DNA of 64,000 bases from Dryomyza anilis (Eukaryota; Arthropoda; Insecta; Diptera; Dryomyzidae): positions 22,325,989-22,389,988 of the forward strand of contig OX638132.1 of assembly GCA_951804985.1 (NCBI GenBank), read 5' to 3'. Positions 11,177 to 23,584 of the stretch are shown piece by piece (position 1 is the first letter of the stretch; each line of letters starts with the position of its first letter). The notes under the pieces are model-generated. The model worked only from the letters and a program-made list of their open reading frames with translations, was not told the origin of the DNA and searched no databases. Made by a program: the position numbers and the translations under genes.

Positions 11177-13761
11177 TACACAAAAAGAAGTCCAATACGA
11201 AATAAAAATAAACTTATGGATTGAATGGTACAGCCCGAAAGAAAATTTCTGACATATTTCCGGCAAACACACAGATAAATGAAATATTTTAGAAGGTATA
11301 TAGCAGATTGTAAAATTTTATAGAATTTTAATGTCAGATTCATGGCTTTTTTTTGAAACGGGCAGAAAACAGACAACAGTGATCGTATTAGAATTTAATT
11401 TATTATTTGTGATGCACAAATAAAAAAATAAATAAATCTTCTTTTTTAATACATTTTGCTAAAATATAGGTAATATATATATAAATTTCAACAAACTCAC
11501 CTGTGATATAAATACTGCAAATATTTGATATTGCGAAAAATTTTAGCAAAAATGTCAAAAATTTAAATCCTTATATTTTATTCATAAACTTGCATTTCTT
11601 TTTTAAAGTATATTGCAGATATGTTTCGGATATCTTATAAATTCATAACATTTCTTAATTCAAAGCATTTATTTATAATATATATATAAATTTAAAACAC
11701 GCTTTGTCTCACACATATAATATATATTATGAACACCTAAAGCGTTAAATTTCCATTGCACTGGATGAGTATTTCGCGTACGTATATTATCTAGACACAA
11801 GCACTGAGTATCCGTAAGATACTCCTCACGTTGGCTGTTGGGTTGTATATTTATTTTGTGTTACGTTTTTGTTTGTTTTTATTTTTATTTTTTTTCACTG
11901 CAATTTATGGCAAAAGTGCTACGAAAAAATTCGCCGCTAGACAAAGAACAATCGCATTAATGTGCGTAGCGCGTATCTCGAAGTTTTGCAGTTATCTGCA
12001 TAAATTTTAATACAAGCTGTGCAGGTTATTGTTTCGTACAGAGCTGTAAAAAGTAAAAGAAACATATAAAAAAATATGAAAATACAAAGTAAATTTTTTA
12101 AATTAATTGTTGTTTTTGTAGCGGTTGCATCTGTATTTTATATTTGTATCTTTTGTTTCATGCATCAACCAATAAAATATATAAAAAAGAATCGAACATT
12201 TCGTAAGTTTTGCCGTATTTTTTGTTTTGTGTTGTATTTTTATTATACTTCTTAGTTGGTCTGGTGCAATTTTTTCGGTTAGTTAACGAGTTACCGACGC
12301 CAATGAACGGCAGCGCACGAGTGAATGACTCGCAACGACTTCGTGCACTTTAAAAATTTATGGCACACGCACTGGTGTCGGAAAAACTAAATGCGACAGT
12401 ATTACTGATTTCTTTCTTGCTCCGTCAGACATTATCACCCCATGTTTTGTGTCTCACATTAGGTGACTTCTTTCTGTTTTTTTTTTGTCGCCAATATTTT
12501 TATCATTCTACAGATACCAGTTTAGCATTTCACAGTTACGCAGATACTCTTTTGCATTCTACAGATATACTTTCATTTCTTATTCGGATGTGCAAGTATT
12601 TTTTTATGGATTTAAAAGATACGTAGAACATATCGTCGTTGTGAAACGAAATATCACCAACTACATTTTTACGAAAAACTTAATTTTCGATATTTTGATT
12701 AATATTATAAAAAGTAATTGATGCATTTTTAAAATTGAAAAATCAACTAATAGATTTACATTTTCTTATCATGTGTTAAAAAATTAAGATTATCGATAAA
12801 AATTGACAGATTTGGTGACTTTTTGTTCTACAACAACGATATTATACATATTTTCTATTATTCAGATAAACATATTTAAGTTTATAGGTTATAGATTATT
12901 TTCATTAGATACTTCAACTAATTCGAAAGATACTTTTACTAAGAATTTTATAAATTAAGTAGCTATAAAGACGTTGAAACATTATTTTGTTTCCATAGAT
13001 ACATTAATCACATCCATGAGCTATACATGCTACTGATACGTAGATATTGTGTCTTCTATAGTAAAATTAATTATATTAGTTCCCTTCCAACTTCTACTTA
13101 GATACGTAAATACTTTGTTCATTCTGCGAATACTTTTTGTCTGTTCCTAAACTCACGTGACTCAACGCCATTTAGTCACGCGCGCCCTTTTAATTTGAGC
13201 ATATTTTTATGCTCTCTTATAGACTCTCAAATATTTGTATTTGCTTTTTGAAGAGCACAGCGCAAAGCCAAGGAACCGCCACAGGACAGAGGGTGGTGTG
13301 ACTGGCCCACTTTTCACCCTCAGCCATTTCTTGTTTTTGTTTTCGTCGTCGTTGTCGTCCTCCTCGTTGTGACTATTTGCCGGCACCGGCATCATGATTC
13401 TTTGCTTAAATGCGAAATGCTCTTGGTTGAGAAGGCGAGCGCAGGCAGTCTGTAAGGTCCTTTAGCGTTAGCTACGTCAAGAGGACATGCGAATCGCAGA
13501 GTCCGCCGTAGTTTGTTGTGAAACATAAAACATGCGGTAAAGTGAGCTTGGTTTAAATTTTAGTTTTCTACGGAAGTTTAAAATCTACATGGAATGCTTT
13601 GAGTTTAGGGTTCTATTGATTTTATGTTTCCATTTAAGATGTGATTTTCGTATCTTGATTTTACTATATTTGGAAAATTTTTACATATTTCGATAGAACA
13701 TACCCGTAAACTGAAACCGCAACCGAAACCAATATCCGTTTGAAACCGTTTAATTTTTACA
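11177..13761. other. Noncoding stretch with GC-richer islands and AGATAC words
   Basis: No gene is established. GC-richer patches lie at 12,250-12,340 and 13,140-13,520. AGATAC/GTATCT words are frequent at 12,500-13,130. On the minus strand at 13207-13395 a 62-codon frame starts with two Met codons and has an Asp/Glu/Asn-rich stretch, but I see no family match or supporting exon. It may be promoter or enhancer DNA, or noncoding exons of a gene outside the window. Confidence 0.4.
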
Positions 13762-13945
13762 GTAGCGCCGGTAATTCAGAGGTTAGTGCGTTATACTGCT
13801 AGCCGACACGTCCCATGATCAAATCTAGTGTGGGGCTAATAACATCTCTTCATAGAAAACATTGTTCAATACCGCGCTACCTCTAGGCAGACACTGGCAA
13901 ACCTCCGAGAGTAAACACTGTCCATGAAAAGCACAAACCTCTGAG
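13762..13945 (+). mobile_element. Diverged SINE copy (5' part)
   Basis: Follows the head of the SINE at 23119-23433: GCGCCGGTAATTCAGAGGTTAG replaces its degenerate A-box region, followed by TGTGGGGCTAATAACATC and TACCGCGCTACCTCT. The B box is decayed (GATCAAAT), so the copy is old. It lacks the 3' part. Confidence 0.65.
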
Positions 13946-14051
13946 AGGTAGCGTTGCGCGATGAACAAAATTACGAAATTTTTGAACAGAACTATATTTT
14001 TTTAAATTTAATTTTAAATTTTTTTAAACTATCGGCCATGATCTGGCTTTA

Positions 14052-14266
14052 GATCAAATTCCGATCGAATTTCATATAAAATTTGTAAACAAACGGTTTT
14101 GAATTCGATGTCACAACACAAAAAAGTGTTTTTCACATCGTTGAAGTCAAAGCAAACGGTCTGAATTCATTGAAAAAAACTAATTTTTGTTCTGAGACAT
14201 CGAATTCAAAACCGTTTGTTTACATATTTTAAATGAAATTCGAATGGAATTCGATCGAAAGTCGGA
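14052..14266. repeat. Palindromic MITE-like hairpin
   Basis: The left arm includes AACAAACGGTTTTGAATTCG, and the right arm contains its inverted complement CGAATTCAAAACCGTTTG. Pairing extends outward to GATCGAATTTCAT versus ATGAAATTCGAAT. The two arms are about 60-70 bp around an unpaired centre. Noncoding. Confidence 0.65.
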
Positions 14267-14743
14267 ATATAAATTAAAGAGCCATTAAGAATAATCTGTA
14301 ACCATTTTTCTAATAACATTAATAGTTTAAGAGATATGAAAATATTGCATACCATACATAACTATATAAAAATACATATTAGAACATAACTAAAATATCC
14401 TTGCATATCCTCTCAAATTCTTAAAATTGTATTTAGGCTTTTACAAATTGAAGAAAAAGTAGCTTCCGGTTTGCTCCGGTTAACAAGAAAATTGTAGTGA
14501 AATACTACCATTTTCGTTAGAAATTTATTAATTTAATTTTAAGTTTTAGTATTTCATATCATAACTCAACACAGATGAATAATACAAAGTTTATATTAAC
14601 ACAAATTTATGTCCATATTGTGTAAAAAAAATTAAAAATACCAAAATTCCATTAATTCATCCACATATTGCAAAATTTCATGTCGTAAATATCAATTTGA
14701 GTAATATTATGTCAAGTTAATAATTTTATATCAATTAAACCTA

Positions 14744-15305
14744 GAGATATCCTTCATTCGCACTAACTTTTTTCTAATCACGATCAATGTGGTAAAAAAT
14801 AAATAAATCATCCCGTTATCATTTCCGGATTAGGAGAAATTACATGGCAAACAGTACTACTTTTATTCTAATTAAATACATTGTGCCTTTTTTGGAAATT
14901 TATTCCAAAGACTGCAAGCGATATCCTTCATTCTCACTAACTTATTTCTAATCACAATCAATGTGATAAAAAATGAAAAATATATCATCCCGATATCGGT
15001 TCCGGATTAGGAGAAATTACATGGCAAAAATTATCATGTTTCATACATTTGTTTCTTTTTTTGTAAATTTATTCCATGAACTGCAAGCGATATCCTTCGT
15101 TCTCACTAACTTATTTCTAATCACAATCAATGTGATAAAAAATGAAAATAATATCATCCCGATATCGTTCCCGGATTAGGAGAAATTACATGGCAAAAAT
15201 TATCATTTTATTTTCTAATTTCATACATATGTAGCTTTTTTTGAAATTGCAAACGATATCCTTCATTATCACTAACTGATTTGAGAACACTATCAATGTC
15301 GCCTC
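14744..15305. repeat. Four-copy tandem repeat of about 166-176 bp
   Basis: Units begin GATATCCTTCATTC at about 14,744, 14,920, 15,086 and 15,255, and share TTTCTAATCAC, CAATGTG and GGATTAGGAGAAATTACATG. The fourth copy is truncated and diverged. A 68-codon open frame across units two and three is incidental. Confidence 0.75.
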
Positions 15306-15529
15306 CAGATTTTAAAAAATCATATGTCAAAAATTAAACAAAATCCTCGAAGTTAAAATATTTTTACATAACTTTTGTGAATCAATAGAAGACATTTTGC
15401 AAAGCATAACTATACCTTGATATTTATTTATAAAGTAAAAAAAATCAGCGAAATCTACCGATTTATTTTGAAATTATATAATTTTGTTGAAATAAAGTGC
15501 TTTTTTGTTCACCGTGCGTCGTATAGAAA

Positions 15530-15655
15530 AACGTTTTCTATGAAAAGATGTTGACAGCCGCTGGGATTGAACCCAAACCTTTTGACTTGTAGTCCAACGC
15601 AACAGCAACTTTTGGCTCGTAGTCCAACGCAGTAACGACTCCAGTTACTCAGCGG
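15530..15655 (-). mobile_element. SINE copy with tRNA-like head (minus strand)
   Basis: Read on the minus strand it has a tRNA-like head with CGCTGAGTAACTGG, a GTTGGACTAC phrase, and a good B box GGTTCAATCCC, followed by ACATCTTTTCATAGAAAA as in the SINE at 23119-23433. The GTTGGACTAC block occurs twice, so the head has an internal duplication. It is a different subtype from the other copies. Confidence 0.7.
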
Positions 15656-17679
15656 GTTTTTTTAACGAGATATCAGATCCACAAAATTATCATTTATCAG
15701 TCGAAGCTGTACCTTAAAATAGGTATATCGGATATTTTTTAATTATGTAGATATTAATAGGTCAGGATCGGATGTCGTCATTAGTACATCTGGTTATTTA
15801 TTCTTTGAGAAATTTTACAACCCACGAGGGTAGCTCGATTGGCACATATGGTCAGTATGCCTCTATTTTGAGAATATATTAGAAGAATAATATAAATTCC
15901 ATGTAGTCTATAAATTTCCAATTCAAAACTTTACAGCTAGCCTCAACTACGGTATACCGTTATATTCCAAAAAATCAACCATAACTTATAAACGTGTGTA
16001 AGCCTCTAGACTGAAGTTGTGTGGAAATTGTTGTTGTTAAAGCACTATAGCCGACTGTATCTATGAAATACATAGATACGGGATACTCGTGCAAACAGAA
16101 ACAGAGGACAAAAGCAGCAACTTTTGCCGCAAACTGACTCAATGACTGACTGCAAGAGTGGATGAATGGCGGCGCACAACTGAATGGTATAATGGTGCGG
16201 CGGCTGCGATAGAGGGTAGAAAATCGATAATCAAAGCTAGATGTGATAATTCGCCAAAATAATGTTTAGTTTTGTGGCTGTAGTATCTAGTAGATGTACA
16301 TATGTATAATTTGTATAAGAAATAAAAATAAAAATCTACTTTAAAAATTTTAATAAATTAGATTTTGGATAAAATAACCTCACAACCTAGACAGCCAGAC
16401 AACGTAAACAGTACAGACAACGAGGGCAACAACAACAACAACAACCTCTTGCATACTCATAGATACTCTGCGATTTGTGCAGATACACAGATACAATGCG
16501 TTGTCGTTGCGACCGCCACAATTTTTGGCCAGCATACGTAGTATGTATTTGTGTATCTGAACAGTGGGTACGACAGGATATGGCGGAGTTCTTTGGCCAC
16601 CGTTTGGGGAAGCAGTTAAATGCGGATGTATAAAAGTTGGTTTGTGTGTGTGTATCTGTGTGAGTGTGTAACGGTAATTCGTTTGATTTTGCCGGCAACA
16701 CAAAACGCGTCACAGACACAGGAAAAGGACATTTTTACATTTTCTTTTTTTACTACGCATCACGAACAATATACACTGTATATTGGTTTATTGTTGTAAA
16801 ATTTTGTATTTTTTTTGTAATAATAGCACCCATGGGATTTCCATTGGAATACTTGCACTTTAGCAAAAACTGATGACAACAATGAATTTCCGCATAGCCA
16901 TGACACTGGCTGGTATCCTTTAGATACAATTGTTAACATTGGCATTGGCTGCGCACAACCAGACAGAAGGACGATAGACATAAAAACCAACAAAAACGAC
17001 AAAATGCATTAAAGCGGATCAAGTATTTAGAACGATGTTTATAATTGGGCGTTTGCTGGGTTGGAACTTGGTATGCACTATAATTCGATTAGCGTTACTA
17101 TTGCCGGAGATACAATTAACGGTTACTGATGCAGATACTATCTATCGACAGATACAATCGAGAATTGGCAGATACAAATAGTCCGCTGTAATTGCCAACT
17201 AGACACAAGCAACAAAAACAATAAATTCAATTTGTTTGAAAAGATTTGCAAATAAACATGGCTTAAAGCAAATATATATATAAAATAAACAACAAAAACA
17301 CCAACCAGACAAATGGACTGCGGCACTTTGCACTTTGATGGATGCGCCACAATATATATTGTCCGTCTGCTGTAATGTATCGCACAGATGCACTAGCGAA
17401 CACTATGCGGTAACCGACCAACAATTTGTAAACATTTATATAAATTCTTTTTATTTTTTCTTTTCGCACTTTTTGTTTAATTAATTTTTGTCACTTTATT
17501 TGTAATTTTGCTGGTTTTAAAGCATTTTATTTAAATTCACAGAATATGTGTTTCCATTGATATGCACATTTTTTTTATTTTTGTGGTTGTTATGATATTT
17601 TGGTGGCTTAAACTTTTGACCATATGTAAATTGTATCTCACAGTTATTATGTATATTTTTTTTATCTATTAACGTCACT
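15656..17679. other. Noncoding stretch with AGATAC words and simple repeats
   Basis: No supported gene. Contains a CAA/GTT run near 16,425-16,445, a GT run near 16,640-16,665, and many AGATAC/GTATCT words (16,060-16,085, 16,460-16,495, 17,110-17,180). Overlapping open frames on both strands here come from low-complexity sequence. A regulatory role is possible but unproven. Confidence 0.4.
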
Positions 17680-17885
17680 TGTACCGCACGCTACGACGCA
17701 CTGCACACGAATGAATCGGCGTCTGTTGTTCTCGGAGAATTGTACCTAATACCTGCTCATGGCGTGCACTCTCGTGCATGCTCACTCCCACTCTCCCAAT
17801 GCCCGCTCACACTGTCGTTGCGCGCAGTGCTCTGCTCTCCAAGGAGCTGCAGGAGTTTCAGTCTGTATTCGCTCATATTCGGAGT
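17680..17885. promoter_or_regulatory. GC-rich promoter-like island
   Basis: A sharp local rise in GC content in AT-rich surroundings. On the minus strand there are GAGA-type words (GGGAGAGTGGGAGTGAGC and CACGAGAGTGCAC); on the plus strand GTTTCAGTCTG resembles an initiator. No coding frame starts here with support. The composition resembles fly core promoters and GAGA-factor sites, but neither direction nor target gene can be assigned. Confidence 0.3.
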
Positions 17886-18846
17886 TATAGCCAGTGTGAC
17901 CAGATTGTGTGATTAATCGCCAACTGGGCGATATTTTATGAGAATCGCGCTTTTTTGGGCTACACTTTTTAAACGTTGATGCTTTTTTTAAAGAATTATT
18001 TTAAATGATTAAGCCATTTTAGAACGCCGTTTTGTGAACTTTCTCTTTTTTCTCATAGTCGCAAAGATATGATTCAATAAACAATAATCAGAAATGGATT
18101 GGTGTCGAAAAATCTATAGTCAATAACACTACACTAAACTAAAAAATTTTGGTGTTTGAAAATTTCGACTTTATGTCTGATTTCTTTTGTATTTCATTTA
18201 GAATACTTAAGCTAATATTTTAAAATAAATCCAATGAAATTGGGGTTGATTGGCGCAGAGTTATAACCTGTCAAATATATTTTAAGATGGTCCAGTGTTG
18301 ACATATTTATTTTTTTTAATATAACCAAATATTCAAATCAATCCATTCGATACTGAATACACATTTATTTAATAAAAAATAAATACCTAAGTATAAATTA
18401 TCATATATTTTAAAACTGGAATATGTAATTTTTCTTATTTTGCTCAAAATATCCACTCACAGTTCATAAGTATATCTCTTTAGCATATAAAATTATTTAC
18501 CAACTCATAATAGATATCACAAACTATCAGTTAACTTATTTCTGTCGAAATATTATTGCAGATTGTTTTAAAAATGTCTTTGACTGTTACCATATGGTAA
18601 CAAATTACCTCATAGATGTAAGGTATAAAAATACCACTACTATAATAAAGAGTAAAAAATTCTTATTAACTAAAAAAAAATTCTTATTAACTAACGTTCC
18701 AAATATTTTCTATACATTCGCTTTCTGATTTTGACTACACAGTTTTTTCTATTCTGTAACGTTTAAAAAAAATAATACCGTTTTTTTGTATTTTCTGACA
18801 CATAATTGACTATACAAAAAATAGTTATATATTATTTTAGCATTTA

Positions 18847-19245
18847 CCCAGTATGCCATTCGCATCGATATCGTTGCGAGATCATTGCGATTAGATGGAG
18901 AAATCACACGATATCGGACCCCTTCTCGTAACGATATCGAGCGTCAAATAGGACCTAGATGGTATATAAATATCGGAGCGTTCTGTCGGAGTTTTCTCGA
19001 TACGAGAAAATTTTCGAAATCGGAACGATATTGAAGAAAAAAATAATCAAAGTTCGAGATTGCTGCGAAAAATATTGCGATAACGATTTGATAAATGTTT
19101 AAATATCGTATCTTTTCAAAGAATTTCAATGTACGAACATTTTTAAAAATTATAATTGAGAAAGCAACGAGATCGAACTTTTTTTATCGAAGTTATTCGT
19201 GAAAGCTTCGAGGTATCGAAGGTCTCCGAGACATGGCAGACTGGG
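18847..19245. mobile_element. MITE with CCCAGTATGCCAT ends, copy 1
   Basis: The element starts CCCAGTATGCCATTCG and ends ATGGCAGACTGGG, giving inverted termini of about 13 bp, with TA on both sides. The interior (TCTGTCGGAGTTTTCTCG, AGCAACGAGATCGAACTT) matches the copy at 53529-53922. It has no coding capacity. Confidence 0.75.
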
Positions 19246-19617
19246 TAGATTCTAATTATAAACGAGAAATTAATCGTACATTTTAAAAATCTGATATCTT
19301 TAGAAAAAATCTGTAAAAAAAAACAAATACATAGTATTCATAACAAAAGTGCATATTAGATGTATATCAAACGGGATCTATAATTCTATGTATTCATTTA
19401 TTAGTCGATTTGGTTATTGAGCGATTTTGGGCTATACAATTTTGGGGTTTTGGCGCTTTTTTTGAAATCTATCTGGTCACACTGGTTATAGCTGCGTCGT
19501 GCAGTGGCGTGGCATTGTAAGGTAACAGGTTAATTGCACTACTCAACAAAACGAGAAACAATTTTTGCCATGGACATCCGATTATAAATTAGCCGTTTTT
19601 ACTCGAATATTATTTGT

Positions 19618-19702
19618 GGTTATTCAGAGCATAGTTGAAACTATTGACAAAAATTTTTATGGTTATTCAGAGCATAGTTGAAACTATTGACAAAAATTTT
19701 TA
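19618..19702. repeat. Tandem duplication of a 42-bp unit
   Basis: Two perfect direct copies beginning GGTTATTCAGAGCATAG, directly before the long AT dinucleotide run. Confidence 0.85.

Positions 19703-19708
<6 letters not shown>

Positions 19709-19772
<64 letters not shown>
19709..19772. repeat. (AT)n microsatellite, about 32 repeats
   Basis: An uninterrupted AT dinucleotide run of about 64 bp. The length is probably variable between individuals. Confidence 0.95.
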
Positions 19773-19779
<7 letters not shown>

Positions 19780-20209
19780 CTTTAAATATACAGTAATAAT
19801 ATTTTCAGATTAAAGGGATAAGTAGTTTTATTGAAAATTGATTATATAAAAGAGTCCAAAAAATGTGTTCACATTACATATTTTAAAAAGTAGATCAATT
19901 AGAAAAAGTTACTAATTTTGATTGTTAGTTTGGACTATATATTAAATCCTAAGTGGTAAAAAATATATAAAAAATTATCTAAAGAAATCAAAATTTTCCT
20001 AGTTTAGATCGAATTAGTTTAGATAAAATTTATTGGAATATTAGTATATATTTAAATTAGTCTTGACAATGACAAATATAAATATATTTTTTTTTTTCGT
20101 TAAACTGTTTTTCCACAGAATTTTAAATATACAATTGCAATTTTGACAATAACGTTACGTAATAGAAAAAAACTAAGTATGTAGTGAAAATCAGCACCAG
20201 CACATTATA

Positions 20210-21101
20210 TACACTCAGAAGAAAATGTACCATTAAGTACTTTATGGTACGACCATTGATCTTATGGTTCATGTATTAATAGTTTTTTCTTTTTAAATCA
20301 AAAGTTTTCTAATTAATTCAATAGTATTTGAAAAATACACTACCATAAATTTAAATATTTCGATATTATTATTATAAATAGAATAAATACTGTTGTTTTA
20401 ATGGTTTCCTCCTATAATAATAAACGTGGTGTAAAAAAAACATAAAACGAATACAAACAGGTTCGTTTTCAACGTCATTCTGCGTATTTACTCTAAATGG
20501 TAGCATGTATTTTTTTGTAATAAACCACATTATTAAACGCGACATTGGTAAGGCCTTAATGTATTTAATGTAAATAAATTATATTTATATATTTATTTAT
20601 ATTTATATTTTTATTTAATACAGAAAAAAAATAATTTATCAAACTTCTATTATGGCAACGAACTCAAAAATAACTGCAGACTCAAGTACTACAATCAATT
20701 ATTGGAAACCAAAGCAAACATTAAATGTTTTATAATCTTTTGCAGCAAGAAGTGTCTTTTTATGTGTGTGTGTTGTAAAAGTGAATATCAATTTCGACAT
20801 TTAAATAAAATAAATTATACAATAAATTAACTAAAATACATTGTTGTTTTAATAAATTATTAGGAAAATGTAATTCGACTTTACCATAAAATTAATAATA
20901 CGTATCATTAAATTTGTATAGGTCTTTCTTATTGTAATTAAAATATCACATTATAAAATTTATGTTACAACCACACATTGTATTAACAGTTTCAATATTA
21001 CTGAACTAATGGGACGCATCCTATTGACCAATTTTAATGGTATAAATTATTGTTTTTCTATTGAAATACTATCAATTTACCATGACTTTTTTCTGGGTGT
21101 A
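20210..21101. mobile_element. MITE family copy with TACAC...GTGTA ends, long form (892 bp)
   Basis: Ends are TACACTCAGAAGAAAATG and TTTTTCTGGGTGTA. Aligns throughout with 10324-11176, with scattered substitutions and small indels. No conserved open frame, so it depends on a transposase encoded elsewhere. Confidence 0.75.
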
Positions 21102-21254
21102 GAATTGATGTATGGGATGTCCATGGCAAAAATCGTGTTGGATATATAATTCAGTTTCACATAAATTCTAAAAATATCAAAATAAAATAATATCCTTGTT
21201 TTATTCATCAATGAGAAGAACGAAATTTTATTTACAAAAAATCGCACGTTTTTT

Positions 21255-21440
21255 ATACTCTACACCTATGAGATGAGATACAGGGTACATATACTTTGTG
21301 CAGATATTGTAACACCCCTTAGAAGGCGTGGCCAGTATGGAAAAGTATATATTCTTGATCAGCATCACCACCCGAGTCCGTTTAGCTGTGTCCGTCTGTC
21401 TGTCCATACGTCATTCATGCTGTCCGAATACACACAAATT
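21255..21440. repeat. Dispersed repeat, TATACTCTACACC type
   Basis: Has the phrases TATACTCTACACCTATGAG, GGGTACATATACTTTGTG, GTAACACCCCTTAGAAGG, TGGAAAAGTATATATTC and GTCCGTCTGTCTGTCC. The same order appears at 63896-64000 at the window edge. Repeats beginning TATACCCT-CACC are common in flies; I cannot assign the class. Confidence 0.5.
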
Positions 21441-23036
21441 TGAAAAATACTGATCAGAATGCGATGAAATTTCGTCTCAATATATTTTAGTCAAAAGTAC
21501 ACTAAGAAAACAAGATGTTCATGAAAGTATTGCTGCAACTTTCTGCTTAAATTTACGCCTTGGAGCAAAAAATTCAAACATCCCATAAGTTTCAATAAAG
21601 TTGCAGCAAAACTATTAATATTTTTTAAATATGACATATATGCAGATAGTTACGAGATGTTTGCCACAACAGCAATGCAAATTGAGATATTTACAGTTGA
21701 CTGATAGCAAACATCCTGAGTTCTTGGACATTTGCAGCAAAACTGTTGTCATTTAGACATTTGACTACTATACAAAAGGAAAATGGTGTACTTTTTCCTT
21801 ACGCTCGATTTATACACAACAATTAAATATATCCAATGGTGTAAAAAAGTGTCAACTCAAATATTACATTTTAATGGTAAAAGTGAAAATTAAATTTCCT
21901 GGGATTGAAATTATCAACACGTGATGGGAAATATCTCTTTTCAGAGTTTACTTTGATGACTGCGGTCGGACTTGGTTCTTCCGCGAAGAAGTCTCAAGTC
22001 ATTGTACAATTTTACATACGATGGTGATCTATAACCAAGATACTGTTTTAATTCTAGAATAAATAAAAATACATTTGATTGCTTTTATTTCAATTCAATA
22101 AATATTACTCCCCCCACCAAAGTATTCTATTCACTCAGAATAAATTGCATACTTCAAATAAGGAAGTGATGAACTTTCATTAAGTTTCATTAAGTTTACA
22201 CTTCCTTAATTTTAGGATATTTTCCTTATATGAAAAAACCATTTCTTTAGTATAAGTTAATAATAAAATCTTACTTCATTAACATTAGTTTATATATTAC
22301 CTTATTTTAAAATTATATTTTTTGCACTATCCGTCTCTCTATTCTCGTAAAAAGAATTGCCAAGTCCGTTCATTTTGTTCAAAAACTCATACAAAAAATA
22401 CTAGTTTTATACGTTAGAGCATGGTTGAAGTATATAAAGGTTAAGTCATCTTTCAGTCGCCATTTACTTTTTTTTGAAAACTGTTTGAAAGATTCAACAT
22501 TTGTTTACGAATATTTTAAAACAAAACATCAATGCCTTGTTTACAACTTCATAAAAACAAATGATATTCAAAATTTTAAATTAAATAAATTTCAACATTT
22601 TGCCAACTCTCAAGATTGTTTTGGATCCAAAAGAAAACACAGTGATTGGCAAAAGTGATAAAAGTGAATGTGTGCAGTGAAATTTTAATAAAATCTCCAA
22701 TTTGCAATGCAAAAAAACTATAACCTGAAATTAAAGTTTAAAATGACAATTAATTCTTGTATTTTGAAATTTTCTTCTTGACATTCTCAGCACACTGTAT
22801 GTCAATTAAACGTCTAGATGGTCTAACCTTCAACCATGCGTTAGAGTAGTTGACAACATTGTCATTTGTTGTGAGGTATTGCAAACGCCAAAAAATTATA
22901 TTTTTATTTCTTGATTTATATGAGTAATTTTTATTAAATATTTTCAAAATAAAAAATAAATTCATATTCAAATAAATTCGAAAGTTAGATATGTGAACCT
23001 GAATCGTTCAAAAAGGATTATCTAAACATTTTCCCG

Positions 23037-23584
23037 TACACCCAGAAAAAATTTCCCTCAAATACCATTAAAATTGGTCAATGGGACAATCATTGATTTA
23101 ATAGTATACAAAACATAATGTAGCCGCGGTAGCTCAGTGGTTAGTGCGTTGGACTGCGAGTCGAAAGGTCCCCGGTTCAAGCATGGACTGGGGCTAACAA
23201 CATCTTTTCATAGAAACATTTTTCTATACCGCGCTATCTCTCGTCAGTAAATGGCAAAACTACGAGAGTAAAACATTGCCTATGAAAAGCTCTCACCCGC
23301 CGTTCGGATTCGGCAATAAACTGTAGGTCCCACCACTTTGAGTACAAATATAACACGCACAGCTCAAAATGGTGAGAGAACTCGGCCGAAGTTCTGTACA
23401 GGACTGTAGCGCCAAACTATTATATATTATTATAAAACATAAATCTTTTCATATAAACTCAATGGCAATGTCATGGTATTTTCAGGTTTTTAATGGTATT
23501 TTCCGATTAAAATAATAATTTATCCTATTGACAATTTTTAATAGTAAAAAACTATTATTTATATAGTATTTTTTTCTGGGTGTA
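23037..23584. mobile_element. MITE with TACACCC-AGAAAAAA ends, interrupted by a SINE
   Basis: Ends are TACACCCAGAAAAAATTT and TTTTTTTCTGGGTGTA. The two flanks together correspond to the uninterrupted copy at 3106-3327, so the insertion point is exact: after AGTATACAAAACATAA. This copy lies inside the element at 22132-24039. Confidence 0.8.
23119..23433 (+). mobile_element. Full-length tRNA-derived SINE
   Basis: A tRNA-like head carries an RNA polymerase III A box (TAGCTCAGTGG, 23130-23140) and a B-box-like word GGTTCAAGC (23174-23182), 33 bp apart as in tRNA genes. A tRNA-unrelated body follows, ending in CAAACTATTATATATTATTAT. A 9-bp target duplication AAAACATAA flanks it (23110-23118 and 23434-23442), with the empty site preserved at 3106-3327. 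Transposition would depend on a LINE partner, which is not in this window. Related copies: 10115, 13762, 15530 (minus) and 28005. Confidence 0.85.

Noticed and set aside
10514..11376. Frames of 84-89 codons
   Set aside because: Most lie inside the 853-bp MITE, and the second copy (20210-21101) does not preserve them.
13207..13395. 62-codon minus-strand frame with an acidic stretch
   Set aside because: No recognised domain or partner exon. It is mentioned in the region entry but not called as a gene.
16380..16719. Two overlapping minus-strand frames of 107 and 110 codons
   Set aside because: Driven by CAA and GT simple repeats (poly-Val or poly-Cys, and Thr/His repeats); overlapping frames with no gene features.
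23119..23192. Possible tRNA gene
   Set aside because: The A and B boxes are tRNA-like, but the acceptor stem is not complementary, and the unit continues into a 240-bp SINE body with target duplications and other copies in the window.
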